Assembly (NCBI RefSeq): GCF_050436995.1
Contig: NC_134757.1
Coordinates: 6,398,501-6,462,500, forward strand
Source of the DNA: Anticarsia gemmatalis
Taxonomy: Eukaryota; Arthropoda; Insecta; Lepidoptera; Erebidae
DNA length: 64,000 nt
Reading direction: 5' to 3'
A program made the position numbers and the translations under genes. Shown here in pieces: positions 25,101-32,227 of the stretch. Position 1 is the first letter of the stretch, and the number at the start of each line of letters is the position of its first letter. The notes beneath the pieces were generated by a model. That model ran no database searches and had not been told where the DNA came from. It saw nothing but the letters and a program-made list of their open reading frames with translations.

Positions 25101-25280
25101 TTACGCGGCGCGGACTACGTGGTGGGCGAGAGCGCGGCGCGGCGCTCCGTGCTCACGGTGGTGGGCGGCCGCGGCTACGTGGACTGGCGCCAGACGGCCG
25201 ACGCCGCCGAGCGACCCGCGCCCGCCGCCGAGCCCAACCCGAAGGACGCTCACCTCATTCTCTGGGAGATGCGATTGTGA
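1048..25280 (+). CDS. ARHGEF10: ARHGEF10-like Rho guanine nucleotide exchange factor, 13 coding exons
   Basis: The product should swap GDP for GTP on Rho-family GTPases and so act on the actin cytoskeleton. Exons: 1048-1123, 4887-4989, 12543-12753, 13981-14157, 19008-19167, 20215-20444, 21339-21461, 21604-21753, 21993-22191, 22485-22717, 22951-23208, 23387-23563, 23655-25280. All phases match, giving about 1,240 aa, close to vertebrate ARHGEF10 and ARHGEF10L. Residues about 165-360 are the DH domain; the core carries VVLDVYSDFINNF and LMVKPVQRFPQF, which in my recall match ARHGEF10 better than ARHGEF17. A PH-like region follows (about 370-610), then a beta-propeller (about 625 to the end) interrupted by a Ser-rich loop near residues 980-1160. 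The last blade ends LILWEMRL before TGA. Exons are GC-rich in an AT-rich setting. Exons 3-13 are secure; exons 1 and 2 rest on phase agreement. ARHGEF17 is the main alternative. Confidence 0.93.
1124..4886 (+). other. Intron 1 of the RhoGEF gene
   Basis: AT-rich. The only notable part is a GC-richer stretch at about 3240-3720, which carries initiator-like TCAGT motifs (for example near 3417) and a possible alternative first exon described separately. Confidence 0.5.
3627..3721 (+). CDS. Possible alternative first exon of the RhoGEF
   Basis: An ATG opens 31 codons rich in Lys and Arg (MDVRRETMKPARKSDK...), ending at AG|GTAGTT in phase 2. That is the phase exon 3 needs, and the junction codon would be AGG, as with exon 2. 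A GC-richer, initiator-containing stretch lies upstream. A chance open frame of this length is not rare, so this is tentative. Confidence 0.33.
4887..4989 (+). CDS. RhoGEF exon 2
   Basis: A GC-rich segment between a TTTGTACAG acceptor and a CCAG|GTAAAC donor. It is open only in the frame that continues into exon 3 (phase 2 exit). It encodes a basic, Ser- and Arg-rich linker containing NTPLRRSQRLNSTLDS, a typical disordered N-terminal region of a RhoGEF. Confidence 0.75.
4990..12542 (+). other. Intron 2 of the RhoGEF gene
   Basis: About 7.5 kb, AT-rich. GC-rich patches occur at about 6770-6960, 8940-9030 and 10870-10960. The last holds an 8-bp inverted repeat, AACAGGCG...CGCCTGTT, with a 23-nt spacer. 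No exon that joins in phase was recognised. Confidence 0.5.
6770..7034 (+). promoter_or_regulatory. GC-rich islet with strong splice donor
   Basis: A GC-rich stretch (about 6775-6910) in AT-rich intron is followed by a TTT|GTAAGT donor at 7035. An ATG at 6919 opens only a short frame that stops before the donor, so this would be a non-coding first exon or an enhancer rather than a coding exon. Confidence 0.25.
12543..12753 (+). CDS. RhoGEF exon 3
   Basis: It lies between a GGCCACCCAG acceptor and a GAG|GTAATA donor (phase 0 exit). It encodes an Arg-rich helix (LRNTLSRARELCERWRSGG) followed by a Pro- and Asp-rich linker and GGRLARWFSVRRGSS. It precedes the DH domain and shows no domain of its own. 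GC content is far above that of the flanking introns. Confidence 0.88.
13320..13603 (+). promoter_or_regulatory. Possible internal promoter of the RhoGEF gene
   Basis: A GC-rich stretch around 13335-13400 starts with TAGTCAGTCAAC, which contains an insect initiator-like TCAGTC near 13319. It lies just upstream of an ATG exon that fits exon 4 in phase. Regulatory use is inferred. Confidence 0.33.
13604..13669 (+). CDS. Possible alternative first exon of the RhoGEF (short isoform)
   Basis: An ATG after GTAGCC opens 22 codons beginning MFCPFCMKLLHDKAQYS, ending exactly at a full consensus donor ACC|GTAAGT in phase 0. Exon 4, 311 nt downstream, enters in phase 0, so the join would give a protein without the exon 1-3 linker but with the whole DH domain. 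The strong donor and the matching phase are visible; that it is transcribed is inferred. Confidence 0.45.
13981..14157 (+). CDS. RhoGEF exon 4, start of DH domain
   Basis: It lies between a GACGTTTGCAG acceptor and an AAT|GTAAGT donor, 59 codons, phase 0 at both ends. The second half (RRRHVVAAIIHSENSYVATL) is the first conserved helix of the DH domain, with the usual xSExxYvxxL pattern. Confidence 0.95.
15820..16000 (-). repeat. Lepidopteran interspersed repeat, inverted copy
   Basis: It starts CTATTAATATTATAAATGCG, has TTTGTTACTCTTTCACG and GGTACACAGATAG in the middle, and ends near GCAGTCGCG...GCTAGT. On the minus strand it begins ACTAGC and ends in an ATAATATTAATAG tail, so it shares both ends with the dimer at 17.0-17.6 kb in opposite orientation. 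This is a very common lepidopteran repeat pattern; its class (LINE 3' end or SINE) is not certain from sequence alone. Confidence 0.7.
17041..17297 (+). repeat. Interspersed repeat, dimer copy 1
   Basis: It begins ACTAGCTGACCCGCGCAGCT and ends in the tail TTTATAATATTAGTATAG. The middle has GATAAATGGGCTATCTAAC and an ACAAACAAAC run. A second near-identical unit follows with no gap. Confidence 0.8.
17298..17568 (+). repeat. Interspersed repeat, dimer copy 2
   Basis: It repeats the preceding unit from ACTAGCTGACCCGCGCAACT to TTTATTATATTAGTATAG and then runs into an ATAGATAT-rich tail. Differences from copy 1 are a small indel in the AAACA run and scattered substitutions, so the two copies are close relatives. 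Confidence 0.8.
17635..17678. repeat. Perfect 18-bp hairpin
   Basis: AGTCAGTCCACAAGAAAC at 17635-17652 and its exact reverse complement at 17661-17678 are separated by an 8-nt loop (GACATAAT). It lies 67 bp after the repeat dimer. It could be a small mobile-element relic or a transcribed hairpin. Confidence 0.85.
19008..19167 (+). CDS. RhoGEF exon 5, DH domain
   Basis: It lies between a TTTTTCCCAG acceptor and a G|GTAACA donor. It continues the DH fold with DYKKPL, LNASKIQTLFHRLPDIL and a Trp in TWDRDEKIG, all positions I recall as conserved in ARHGEF10 proteins. Phase 1 exit fits exon 6. Confidence 0.96.
20215..20444 (+). CDS. RhoGEF exon 6, DH core
   Basis: It holds the most conserved part of the catalytic domain: FSKAVVLDVYSDFINNF and LMVKPVQRFPQFIMFLQ, the helix that packs on the GTPase switch regions in DH domains. 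Acceptor TTCTAG, donor CAG|GTATGA. Confidence 0.97.
20547..20665. mobile_element. 119-bp MITE-like element with terminal inverted repeats
   Basis: The left arm at 20547-20581 (TATAAAGCTACGTCTACGCT...) and the right arm at 20631-20665 are inverted repeats of about 35 bp with about three mismatches. They enclose about 50 bp that cannot code. Both outer ends read TATAAAGCT inward. This is the form of a small non-autonomous DNA transposon. It sits 100 bp after RhoGEF exon 6. Confidence 0.65.
21339..21461 (+). CDS. RhoGEF exon 7, end of DH domain
   Basis: 41 codons starting DLLKHTPPGHSDRVSLQ and ending in the last DH helix (LADALNERKRDAERTQ). Acceptor TTTTACAG, donor CAG|GTAAAA, phase 0 at both ends. 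Confidence 0.96.
21604..21753 (+). CDS. RhoGEF exon 8, DH-PH linker
   Basis: 50 codons with a Gly/Ala-rich run (GGVAGAGGAGGAARFG) and then ADKRHLLRQDDLLQL, which corresponds to the start of the PH-like region in ARHGEF10. Acceptor TTCTCAG, donor TTG|GTAAAT. Confidence 0.93.
21993..22191 (+). CDS. RhoGEF exon 9, PH-like region
   Basis: It contains CKPRRLLLLNDLVVCV, the PH strand in which membrane or protein contacts usually lie, then an acidic stretch and KWAHPVQDVEVLD. Acceptor TTTAACAG, donor G|GTACAT, phase 1 exit. Confidence 0.95.
22485..22717 (+). CDS. RhoGEF exon 10, PH-like region
   Basis: Very GC-rich. A Ser/Thr/Ala-rich loop is followed by a helix (SALMHDYETVSRMADLAASL) that in ARHGEF10 sits inside the PH-like module. 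Acceptor CCCTGCAG, donor CAG|GTACCA. Confidence 0.95.
22951..23208 (+). CDS. RhoGEF exon 11, PH end and propeller entry
   Basis: 86 codons. The region AWATELRLAQLAQASANSPA corresponds to the WxxxLxxAKxxL helix that ends the PH-like module of ARHGEF10. The final part, MPLFVAATPVYSSRQLTE, starts the propeller. Acceptor CACATTAG, donor GAG|GTAAGC. Confidence 0.95.
23387..23563 (+). CDS. RhoGEF exon 12, beta-propeller
   Basis: 59 codons. The region RSLLWVSAAGATDSHVAVLT has the (L/V)W(V/I)...V.V..(L/N) pattern of a propeller blade. Acceptor GTTAG, donor AAG|GTAAAA, phase 0. Confidence 0.95.
23655..25280 (+). CDS. RhoGEF terminal exon, beta-propeller
   Basis: 542 codons including TGA, the longest open frame in the window. 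Repeated blade strands include TVWLGTDDRKIIIFSA, MFVGLVNGRVSVYR, GIIYATCARRVFAIN, VGLWTAFSDSTYVSLY and GLLWVGTTAGVTVTVPL. A charged and Ser-rich insert lies between the blades, then a final blade (SVLTVVGGRGYVDW...LILWEMRL). The phase follows exon 12 from a CTCTCCAG acceptor. Confidence 0.97.
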   Translation, partial: VTSMEYARGVRQVTTLCGDTVWLGTDDRKIIIFSAIEPEKQEKLTEVPTVASITQIRYHCDAMFVGLVNGRVSVYRRNHDDSWALQEPLAIELGDKPVHCVLPVDGIIYATCARRVFAINALTAEIMRILDLKGDGDRSVKYLAHSGVGLWTAFSDSTYVSLYHAETFEHLQNIDIAADVAKTIGAREGSKPAYISALMAGQGLLWVGTTAGVTVTVPLPKLEGLPLIGGHIAASYHAHAGPVSFLLSLLPESKDVDVNTVRRNLSNARALADTVTLQEFKEEDGKEDHEKPKLERRTSEDASPYRPQRVQSAVVRRKKPGDVRLSKTLPKCANLNACDVYGLYGDLMFVKDCVGEADVSGSGGEALRRSDPELAAIPFRVSTLDRRLRMRAGRPRSLDLSSWSVDSRASSLCTSSGSEESMALRGVSRTSSGASGAAALAPIAVSTPDSSSGKSSASERSSSRAEATGVEVRVEARNAARSLRGADYVVGESAARRSVLTVVGGRGYVDWRQTADAAERPAPAAEPNPKDAHLILWEMRL

Positions 25281-27214
25281 CCCTTTATCGAAACTAAATC
25301 TCGGGCGTTTGCGTGATCTTTGTCTTGCGTCGTTTCGACTGACGCTGGGTATCTGATCAGCGATTTACGTGTCATATTTAATTTGTCGATGGCCTGTATA
25401 TATATTGCTAGTATGTAGCCGTTAGGATATTACGTAAATTACGGATATGATAGAACACTAGCACGTTCGTTGTTAGCGTTGCACTGAAATTCGATGTGTG
25501 CGAACGTATACATTTGTAAATTATGCGAAGCTTTAAATTATTTTTTGAAGTTGGGGCTTTGATCCGCTGGCTCGACGTTTACATTGGTTTTTATTCACTT
25601 AAGAAGTGGTGCATTATTTTGTGATCCTCTATTGAATGTTATTAAAAATCATAAATGTTATAAAAATAGGTGCGTTATATATAACTGTAAATATTTATCG
25701 TCACGTGATGACAGTGCCTAAATTTTCACGTACTAGTGCTAATAGTTCACGGTAATAATACTAACCGCTAAACACATCAACATCACAATGACAAATTAAC
25801 TTGGAATCATTAAGTAACATATTCAGTGATCCACATTACCAGCTGCTGGTATTGAGTTGCTTTATATCTTAGTTGCAAGTCGTTAGTGAATTCGAAATAA
25901 CCCGACCAAAGTTTTGTCTGAGTATTAGGCTCTTTGTAATATATACCTTCTATTTGTTGTTTGATAATATATACAGGAGTTATTATAATATATACTATGT
26001 ACATTGATATTGTTAATTCAGAAGTCAATATGACCGTTCACTGGTCAACTATTTTTCCGTAATGCTGTTTCAAGATGTCAATACAAATATAATTCGAATA
26101 GTCCTACGCGATTAATGTCTACAAGTCATCTAAATTCAAATAATCACGCAGTATGTAATACATATCGTGAAAATACCGACCGCCTTTGTTTTAGAATATG
26201 TAATTTTAATATTGATTGGTATCAATATACAAAATTCCAGTAACATATAATTAGTTTGTCATGTTTAACATTACTAATTATATTTTTAGTTTCGGATGTA
26301 AATTGGTTTGCATAACAATTAACATAACGTATGATTATGGTGGCCTTAATACTTGAAAATTTCCAGTGTATGATTTGTATAGCATTTGTTTAAGCTTTAT
26401 TGTTAGACATATTAATGTCGCTTTAAGAATTAGACTGATTTAGCTAAGCGTTAAAATGTACTGTTAATGGAATATTAGCGATTAAGATAAACGACATTTG
26501 AAACTTTCTTTGTGCACTTTCAACTAGTAATGCTAGTGTTAACTACATTGCAGCTACAATGCACATTTTAAAATCGAACGAAAATCCTCACTCTTGATTC
26601 GAATATTTTGTTAAAATACTATAGTATTATTGATGATGTTATATTGTCTACAATCTGTTATACGTAGTTTCTATTCCATCTTTAATGTTGCTCACTTTTG
26701 TCAGTTAACAAGGATTATATCTTCCCATTACATGTTATATCTTCAACAGTTGATTTGTCTATTCAAGTCTATTAAAGTTTATTGTTACTGTGTGATTTGG
26801 TCAGTAGTATCACAAAACAAGTATCTATTTGTTTTGGACACCCAAAGAATTTCATTATTAAGTCAGGCATTACAGTTTTATCTGAATGAACTCACGGGAA
26901 AATTTAATGTGCCAAATTGTAAAATATCAGATATCTACTTATTATTTTATGTACATAAATTATGTACATAGTTCAGAGGTATATCATATGACACGCCTTT
27001 CATGCCTCATGTATTGAGCACAAATTAAATAAATTCTTTTTTATTATACCACTACATGAGAAATGAAATGCATCAATATTAATTTAATTATTTATGTAAA
27101 TACTGGAATGTGAAACAAAATCTCGAATAAACTCGTTGAAACTGTTTGTTTAACTAAACAATTGGGAATTATTTATGCTGCAAAACGTCACAAGTGTACT
27201 TTTGTGTAAATAAA
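25281..27214 (+). other. Long 3' UTR of the RhoGEF gene
   Basis: After the TGA, GC content falls to the AT-rich background. I found no canonical AATAAA until 27028, then further ones at 27126 and 27209, so the 3' UTR is about 1.75-1.95 kb. It contains open frames of up to 113 codons with AT-rich codon use, which I treat as chance. Confidence 0.6.
27028..27033 (+). terminator. Polyadenylation signal, RhoGEF
   Basis: First canonical AATAAA after the stop codon. Others at 27126-27131 and 27209-27214 could give longer forms. Transcription is convergent with the CHCHD cluster, whose nearest signal on the other strand is at 27616. Confidence 0.5.
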
Positions 27215-27615
27215 TTTTAAGTTTATACATATACACACTGTATTTATTGTTTTATTGATGCTTTCCTGCTACAGGCTAGTCTATAAGCCCAAACCAAAAC
27301 GTAAGTCACTAACATTATGAGAGCGAAAGTGTCTGATTAATACACTTTCACGGCGAAATTACTGATCCGATTTTCATTATATTTAGCATGGAGTTGCAAG
27401 TAGTTGAAGACGGGTCAAGTGCTGCGAATCAGCTGCAGATTATTAGCTGTCATATATTATTATTCTACTAATTCTGGTTGTTTGATCTACCAACTTCCCA
27501 GGGGTAATCTGAATTGTTTTAGCAATTGATAAACTGACAGGTACTAAACCTTTGCATTTTTAGGGGTTATTAGTGTAGGTGTGTATGAAATGAAAAATGC
27601 GCTTATTCAAATTAA

Positions 27616-27621
27616 TTTATT
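27616..27621 (-). terminator. Polyadenylation signal, CHCHD copy A
   Basis: AATAAA on the minus strand about 52 nt beyond the proposed stop codon in the micro-exon. Confidence 0.6.
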
Positions 27622-27672
27622 AAAATTATTCTGGTTTCATGTGCGAATTTGGATTTGACCTTGTTTGTAGGG

Positions 27673-27683
27673 TTAGGGTATAT
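27673..27683 (-). CDS. Terminal micro-exon of CHCHD copy A
   Basis: The exon 3 donor is AACC|GTAAGT at 27852. The acceptor CTTTTTCTGTTTCAG leads into AT ATA CCC TAA, completing Asn-His-Ile-Pro-stop. Copy C ends Asn-His-Ile-stop without an intron, which supports this join. An AATAAA lies about 52 nt further on. Confidence 0.75.
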
Positions 27684-28525
27684 CTGAAACAGAAAAAGTT
27701 TTGTAAGCAGTGAAGGTACATGTTGTAAAATGTGACCTAACACAATAAAATTGCGTAATAAAAAAGTTATAACGAGTTAAACTTGGCAGTCCGTTGTATT
27801 CGATGTAGGTACAACTTTTAGGCTATCTGCAAATATATCCCTACAAACTTACGGTTGCGTCGCTTGCACTCTCGCAGCGCTTCGTTGAATTCCTGACATT
27901 CTTGCAAGTTCTCGTGGTTGGTAGCGCAGCTCAAGAACTGTGATATTTCGTACGCGCAGGGACCACTGGGCTCTTGCGCAAAGTTATAGTTCTGCGGTAA
28001 CACGCTCACTACTTCCTCACGCCGACGACCGCCGAATAAGCCAGATATTGCTTCGCCTGCTACGTGACCCTAGAAACACCAGAAAAATCATTAAGTACTT
28101 GACATAGAATCAAAAAAAAACAGTAGGTAGGTATACTTTTTACGCTCTATCATCGATTCAGAGTGAATAGGTACTGCAAATCGTAAAAGCGAAAAGTTAA
28201 AACAACCTGAATGCAGATCACGAGTTCTCGAGTTAGATTCCCGAGTTAAGCAAATTGCTATTGGGCATTTCTAATTTAAGGCTATACTTTAATAAGAGCC
28301 GGGAACCTATATAGGTATGTTTAGATGATAGCAGTTAAGATTAGCAGTTGGTAATTTGGTATCCATACCACTGTGGTCCCCACAGCAACGCCTCCGGCAA
28401 CAGCGGCAGCGTCTCTGAACATGGACCGTCCAGGTGTAGTAGTAGTCGTAGTGGGAGTATGCGCTGGTGGTGGCGAGTACGCCCTTTTAGAATACGGTGG
28501 AGGTGATGATCGGCCTCCACTCCCA
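27673..28525 (-). CDS. CHCHD2/10-like twin-CX9C protein, copy A (first exon not found)
   Basis: Exons on the minus strand: 28525-28369, 28069-27853, 27683-27673. The frame encodes about 127 aa: a Ser/Pro/Thr-rich N-terminal part, a Gly/Ala helix (DAAAVAGGVAVGTTV), GHVAGEAISGLFGG, and a CHCH domain with two CX9C motifs (CAYEISQFLSC and CQEFNEALREC). This family is imported into the mitochondrial intermembrane space, where its members act on cristae and respiration. Exon 2 enters in phase 2 after an in-frame stop, so an upstream exon is required, but no convincing ATG exon was found before 28.94 kb. The copy could be 5'-truncated. The last exon encodes only the C-terminal H-I-P. Without that splice, translation would read on to a TAA at 27818. 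Confidence 0.8.
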
Positions 28526-28868
28526 CTGGTTCAAATAATATGAAATGTTAGGATCAGTGTACATGTATTAACAGCATTTCGCAGCTGTATCTGAATGTGA
28601 CTTATGTGACATTGATTACGGGGCCTGACTTATCTACAGAGTGAATACCTCCATAATCATCTTATGGACTTATGACTAGCTTTATACCACAGAATAAAGT
28701 AGTATGTAGCAATGGTAGTTAGGTACATTATGTGGATTAGGTGCAATGGTAACCAGGTAAGTTGTTATGAGGATTGGCTTGTTTCTCAGACCAAGACACT
28801 TGGTAGTCTGATAACGGGGCTTATGGTTCAGTGACGAGAAATGAAAAGCAAAGATAAAAAGTTGATGT

Positions 28869-28874
28869 TTTATT
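28869..28874 (-). terminator. Polyadenylation signal, CHCHD copy B
   Basis: AATAAA on the minus strand about 63 nt past the micro-exon stop. Its spacing supports the four-exon model. Confidence 0.65.
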
Positions 28875-28937
28875 TCAAACGGCTATTGATTGTGCTGGTT
28901 GTCTGGTTGATATTTTGCGTGGTAAGGTCGTGGACGG

Positions 28938-28948
28938 TTATGGTATAC
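28938..28948 (-). CDS. Terminal micro-exon of CHCHD copy B
   Basis: The donor at 29544 is AACC|GTGCGT. The acceptor TTGTTTCAG at 28949 leads into GT ATA CCA TAA, giving Asn-Arg-Ile-Pro-stop, parallel to copy A. An AATAAA follows about 63 nt downstream. If exon 3 is read through instead, the protein gains an unrelated tail ending at 29501. Confidence 0.78.
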
Positions 28949-30317
28949 CTGAAACAACATTGAAAAGTATGTTAACGAGTTATTCCACTTGGGAAGAACT
29001 GGATCCGTAGCAAGCAGATCATGTAAGAAAATCGATTTTGGATCCGCCCTAGCAGTGGCATAACGTATCTTAAGACAACCACAGTGGCCCGTGGCTAACT
29101 ATTTTGGAATAGGTAAATAAGATAAGAGAAAATCTGATAATGGCTATCTCGGGTTGGTTGCCCCCTTATATTGATAAGATTCAGTTATATTTGCCACCCT
29201 GTAGATCCAACGAATAAACTGAATGGTTTTAACTTTTATCTACCTGCTAAAGGCATGTTGCTTGGGAGGAGACCATTGCAGTGGGACAGTAATGAGTTAA
29301 AAAAAAAGGATAGGCGTGTTGGCAAATGGCGAAGTATTTGCTCTAATTCATAATTAATCACCTTTTAAATTAGTTTTATACCACTCTATTATAGCCAATT
29401 TCTTAAGAAAAATGGTGAGATAAGTTCCTGTGTTTACAACGCAAAAAGTTAGTGATATACGCAAACAACAAAAATTTGGCAACAATAACGCTTCGAGAAA
29501 CTACTTTATTATGACTGAACATTTAAAATTAAAATCATACGCACGGTTGATACGCTTGCATTCTTTGAGCGCCTCATTGAAAGCGGCGCACTCTTCCAAG
29601 TTTTGACGATTAGCAGCGCAATTTAGGAACTGCGATATTTCGTAGGCGCAAGGACCAGTAGGTTCATGGTTAAAGTCATAGTTTCGTGGCAGTATTTGCT
29701 CTACTTCACGTCTTCGGCCGCCGCCAAACAGACTCGTTATTGCTTCACCTGCCACGTGACCCTTAAAATACCAATATGTTATGATAAGTGAAACGTAGAT
29801 ATACAATAAGCTTAGATAACTTTATAAATTTTTAGCTGAAAAGAAAATAAAATAGGCAGTCTCAATTTCTTAAGTCTTAAACACTCAATTTTGATCGATT
29901 AACAGATTTATATGATTAATATAAGTATTCATACCATTGTTGTGCCGACAGTCACACCTCCCGCAACCGCAGCGGCATCTTTGAACAATGACCGCCTCGG
30001 AGGAGTAACAACCATAGGGGGGGTATGCGCCGGCGCATGTTGGTACCTTCGTTGGTTACCCCCACTGTATTTGAATGTCCACGTTAGAAATAAAAAGAAA
30101 CAATTGTCGAATAAAATAATACTGCCTTAACCAATCAAATTCAGCCATAGCCTTTCATTTATTTGCAATTACAAGTAGTTTATTGTATAGGCATGAGTAT
30201 CATCTTATCATATTATAAGTATGGGCCAAACTTTGTTTGATTATAGCAAAACCATTTAATTATTTTAATAGGTAAGTACTCTCTGGGTCTGCGCTTTGAG
30301 CCTCCACAACAAGACAT
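28938..30317 (-). CDS. CHCHD2/10-like twin-CX9C protein, copy B
   Basis: Exons on the minus strand: 30317-30280, 30064-29935, 29761-29545, 28948-28938. They join in phase to 131 codons plus stop. Exon 1 starts MSCCGGSKRRPR and ends GA|GTACTT (phase 2). Exon 2 follows a TCTAAC branch-like site and a CAATACAG acceptor. The middle has DAAAVAGGVTVGTTM and GHVAGEAITSLFGGG. The CHCH domain has CAYEISQFLNC and CAAFNEALKEC. It is closer to copy A than to copy C. The last intron (29544-28949) holds a LINE tail. The likely role is in the mitochondrial intermembrane space, perhaps with restricted expression, as I recall for divergent Drosophila paralogues. The Cys-Cys near the N terminus is unusual for the family. 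Confidence 0.85.
29260..29310 (+). mobile_element. 3' tail of a non-LTR retrotransposon (LINE)
   Basis: GGGAGGAGACCATTGCAGTG followed by GGACAGTAATGAGTTAAAAA is the pattern of the 3' end of common moth and butterfly LINEs, in which the end of the reverse-transcriptase frame reads ...QQWDS... before the UTR. Only the last bases are recognisable. It sits inside the last intron of CHCHD copy B, in the opposite orientation to that gene. Confidence 0.5.
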
Positions 30318-30522
30318 TTTTCGTTTTTGAGCAGATAGAACCAACCCTAGAGTTAAACTGGTTGGAGCCTGCAATGTAATCAGATAGTTAACAATACCAT
30401 ACAATTTGTTGAGCTAGAGAACTTTATTGAAGTAGGTGGTTACTTTTGCAGGCTCTATGGGTATATAATTCATCATAGTAAATGAAACAATAGAATAGGT
30501 TTTTTTTGTATTTTATAATTTT

Positions 30523-30528
30523 TTTATT
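30523..30528 (-). terminator. Polyadenylation signal, CHCHD copy C
   Basis: AATAAA on the minus strand, about 330 nt past the stop. A closer ATTAAA variant is at 30815-30820. Confidence 0.4.
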
Positions 30529-30856
30529 GTACTAAAAGTTACATAAAACAAAAAGATAAATTGAGTCTATAGAATTCTACATCACAATAAATCGTCTTAA
30601 ATAATAAAATAAAAGCACTATAAATTTGCTAATGTTCTAAGGAAATCATATTTCCTCCGTTGTAGTCAGTGATAGTAACTACTAGGAAGGCGCCGACTTA
30701 AGAATTTCATGTAAAATATTTTAATGTCAAGTAAACCAACTGAAACCACCTTGTGGACACATTTTCTACATAATTTGGTAAAAGAATTTTGAAATATAGT
30801 ATAAATCATGATGATTTAATTTTCGGATGGCACCTTTGGAATAACAGTTGTAAAAT

Positions 30857-31756
30857 TTAAATATGGTTGTTGACTTTGCACTGGCGTAGAGCCTCATTAA
30901 AGCCCTCACAGAGTGAGAGGTCGTGCTGCTGTTGAGCACACTCAATGAACTGCTTAATCTCCCAAGCACAAGGTCCCTGAGGTGGCTGGTTCTGGTACTG
31001 GTTGTATGTCTGAGCTGCTGGTGCAGGTGCTTGCTGTTGCTGTGCAGGCTCACTGCTGCTGCCACCACTGAACATGCCAGTTAAAGCACTGCCGGCCATA
31101 TGACCCTGCAACCAAAGAAAAATAACTATGACGCAAATATTTTCCACATTGTAAACAGAGAATATCTTCAGGGAACTTGTAAATAAACAGGCCATAGACT
31201 GCGTAATTTGAATGTCACGCCAATAATGAAACATGCAATCGCAATATTTATTGTGCAAAATATCAATTGATGTAAACAAAAAGCCATGAATCATGATAAC
31301 GTCACGATAACATGTGACCGTCTGCATATCACTTGGAGTCATGCCAAACTTATTGAAACTGTAAAAGAAGCAAAATGAAATATCACTTGAAGAAGATCGC
31401 GAACATTTATCTACTTCGACACTTCGACTAACCTGTAGAGGTTAGGGTCAACTATATGTTTACATTACGTAATAAATTTACGCACCACTGCCGATCCGAC
31501 AGCTACACCACCAGCGGTGGCTGCCATCTGTCCGAACAGGGACGGCTGCTGAGGCTGTGCCATGACTGGAGCCGGAGCAGCGGGAGGAGCATGAGCTGGC
31601 ACATTGCTCGGTGGAGGAGCAGCCCTAAAAACAATGATCGCAATTAGGTTATATCCACATGATGAAATAATAAAGATCAATATTTTTTTCATAATTAGCA
31701 ATTACTTACCGTCGCGGAGGTGCAGGAGGAGGACTTGATCGTCCACGTCGAGGCAT
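30857..31756 (-). CDS. Chchd2: CHCHD2/CHCHD10 homologue, copy C (most conserved)
   Basis: Exons on the minus strand: 31756-31710, 31624-31486, 31105-30857, joined in phase to 144 aa, close to the 151 aa of human CHCHD2. The N terminus is MPRRGRSSPPPAPP, basic and Pro-rich like the family's mitochondrial presequence region. Next come QMAATAGGVAVGSAV and GHMAGSALTGMFSGGSS, a Gln/Ala/Pro-rich linker, and a CHCH domain with CAWEIKQFIEC and CEGFNEALRQC. Members sit in the mitochondrial intermembrane space, stabilise respiratory function and cristae, and can enter the nucleus under stress. Intron 2 uses a GTGCGT donor. A second possible first exon lies at 32256. This copy probably does the ancestral job. 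Confidence 0.95.
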
Positions 31757-32227
31757 ATTTTAGATATTTCTTTAAAACTTTGGTAACACGTAAACCCTTG
31801 TTGTAAGATCAACACTTCCAATAAAACTGACACTTAGCTGTCAAATCTAACACTTTTATGCCAACTGAATAAAAATAATTCTTCTAGAAATTTTAAATTT
31901 AGAACACTATAGCTTTCTCGCTCTTTCATTTCCGTGCGTCACTTTTAGAATGAGACAACGAATGTCAATGCAGCCAACATTTAAAAATTCTTACCCTTTA
32001 GATGCGTTCATTTTTTAAAATTGATTTACCTTCCAAATTGAATAATAATCAAATGCGAGCTAATTAAAACTTACATACCGCAATAGTAATAATAATCGAA
32101 CTTATTTTCTAACTTATGATAACATTTATATTTTATCTTACTTTTTTAACACTTTAGTTTTAAAAATACCTGTATACTACTATTGTTATAAAATTTTAGT
32201 AAAATTAGTCGGTGGAATCCCACTTAC

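Noticed and set aside
24665..25356. 64- and 131-codon frames overlapping the last RhoGEF exon
   Set aside because: They are alternate-frame shadows of the GC-rich terminal exon; the beta-propeller frame is the real one.
26630..26971. 113-codon plus-strand frame
   Set aside because: It lies in the RhoGEF 3' UTR, has AT-rich codon use and no recognisable domain.
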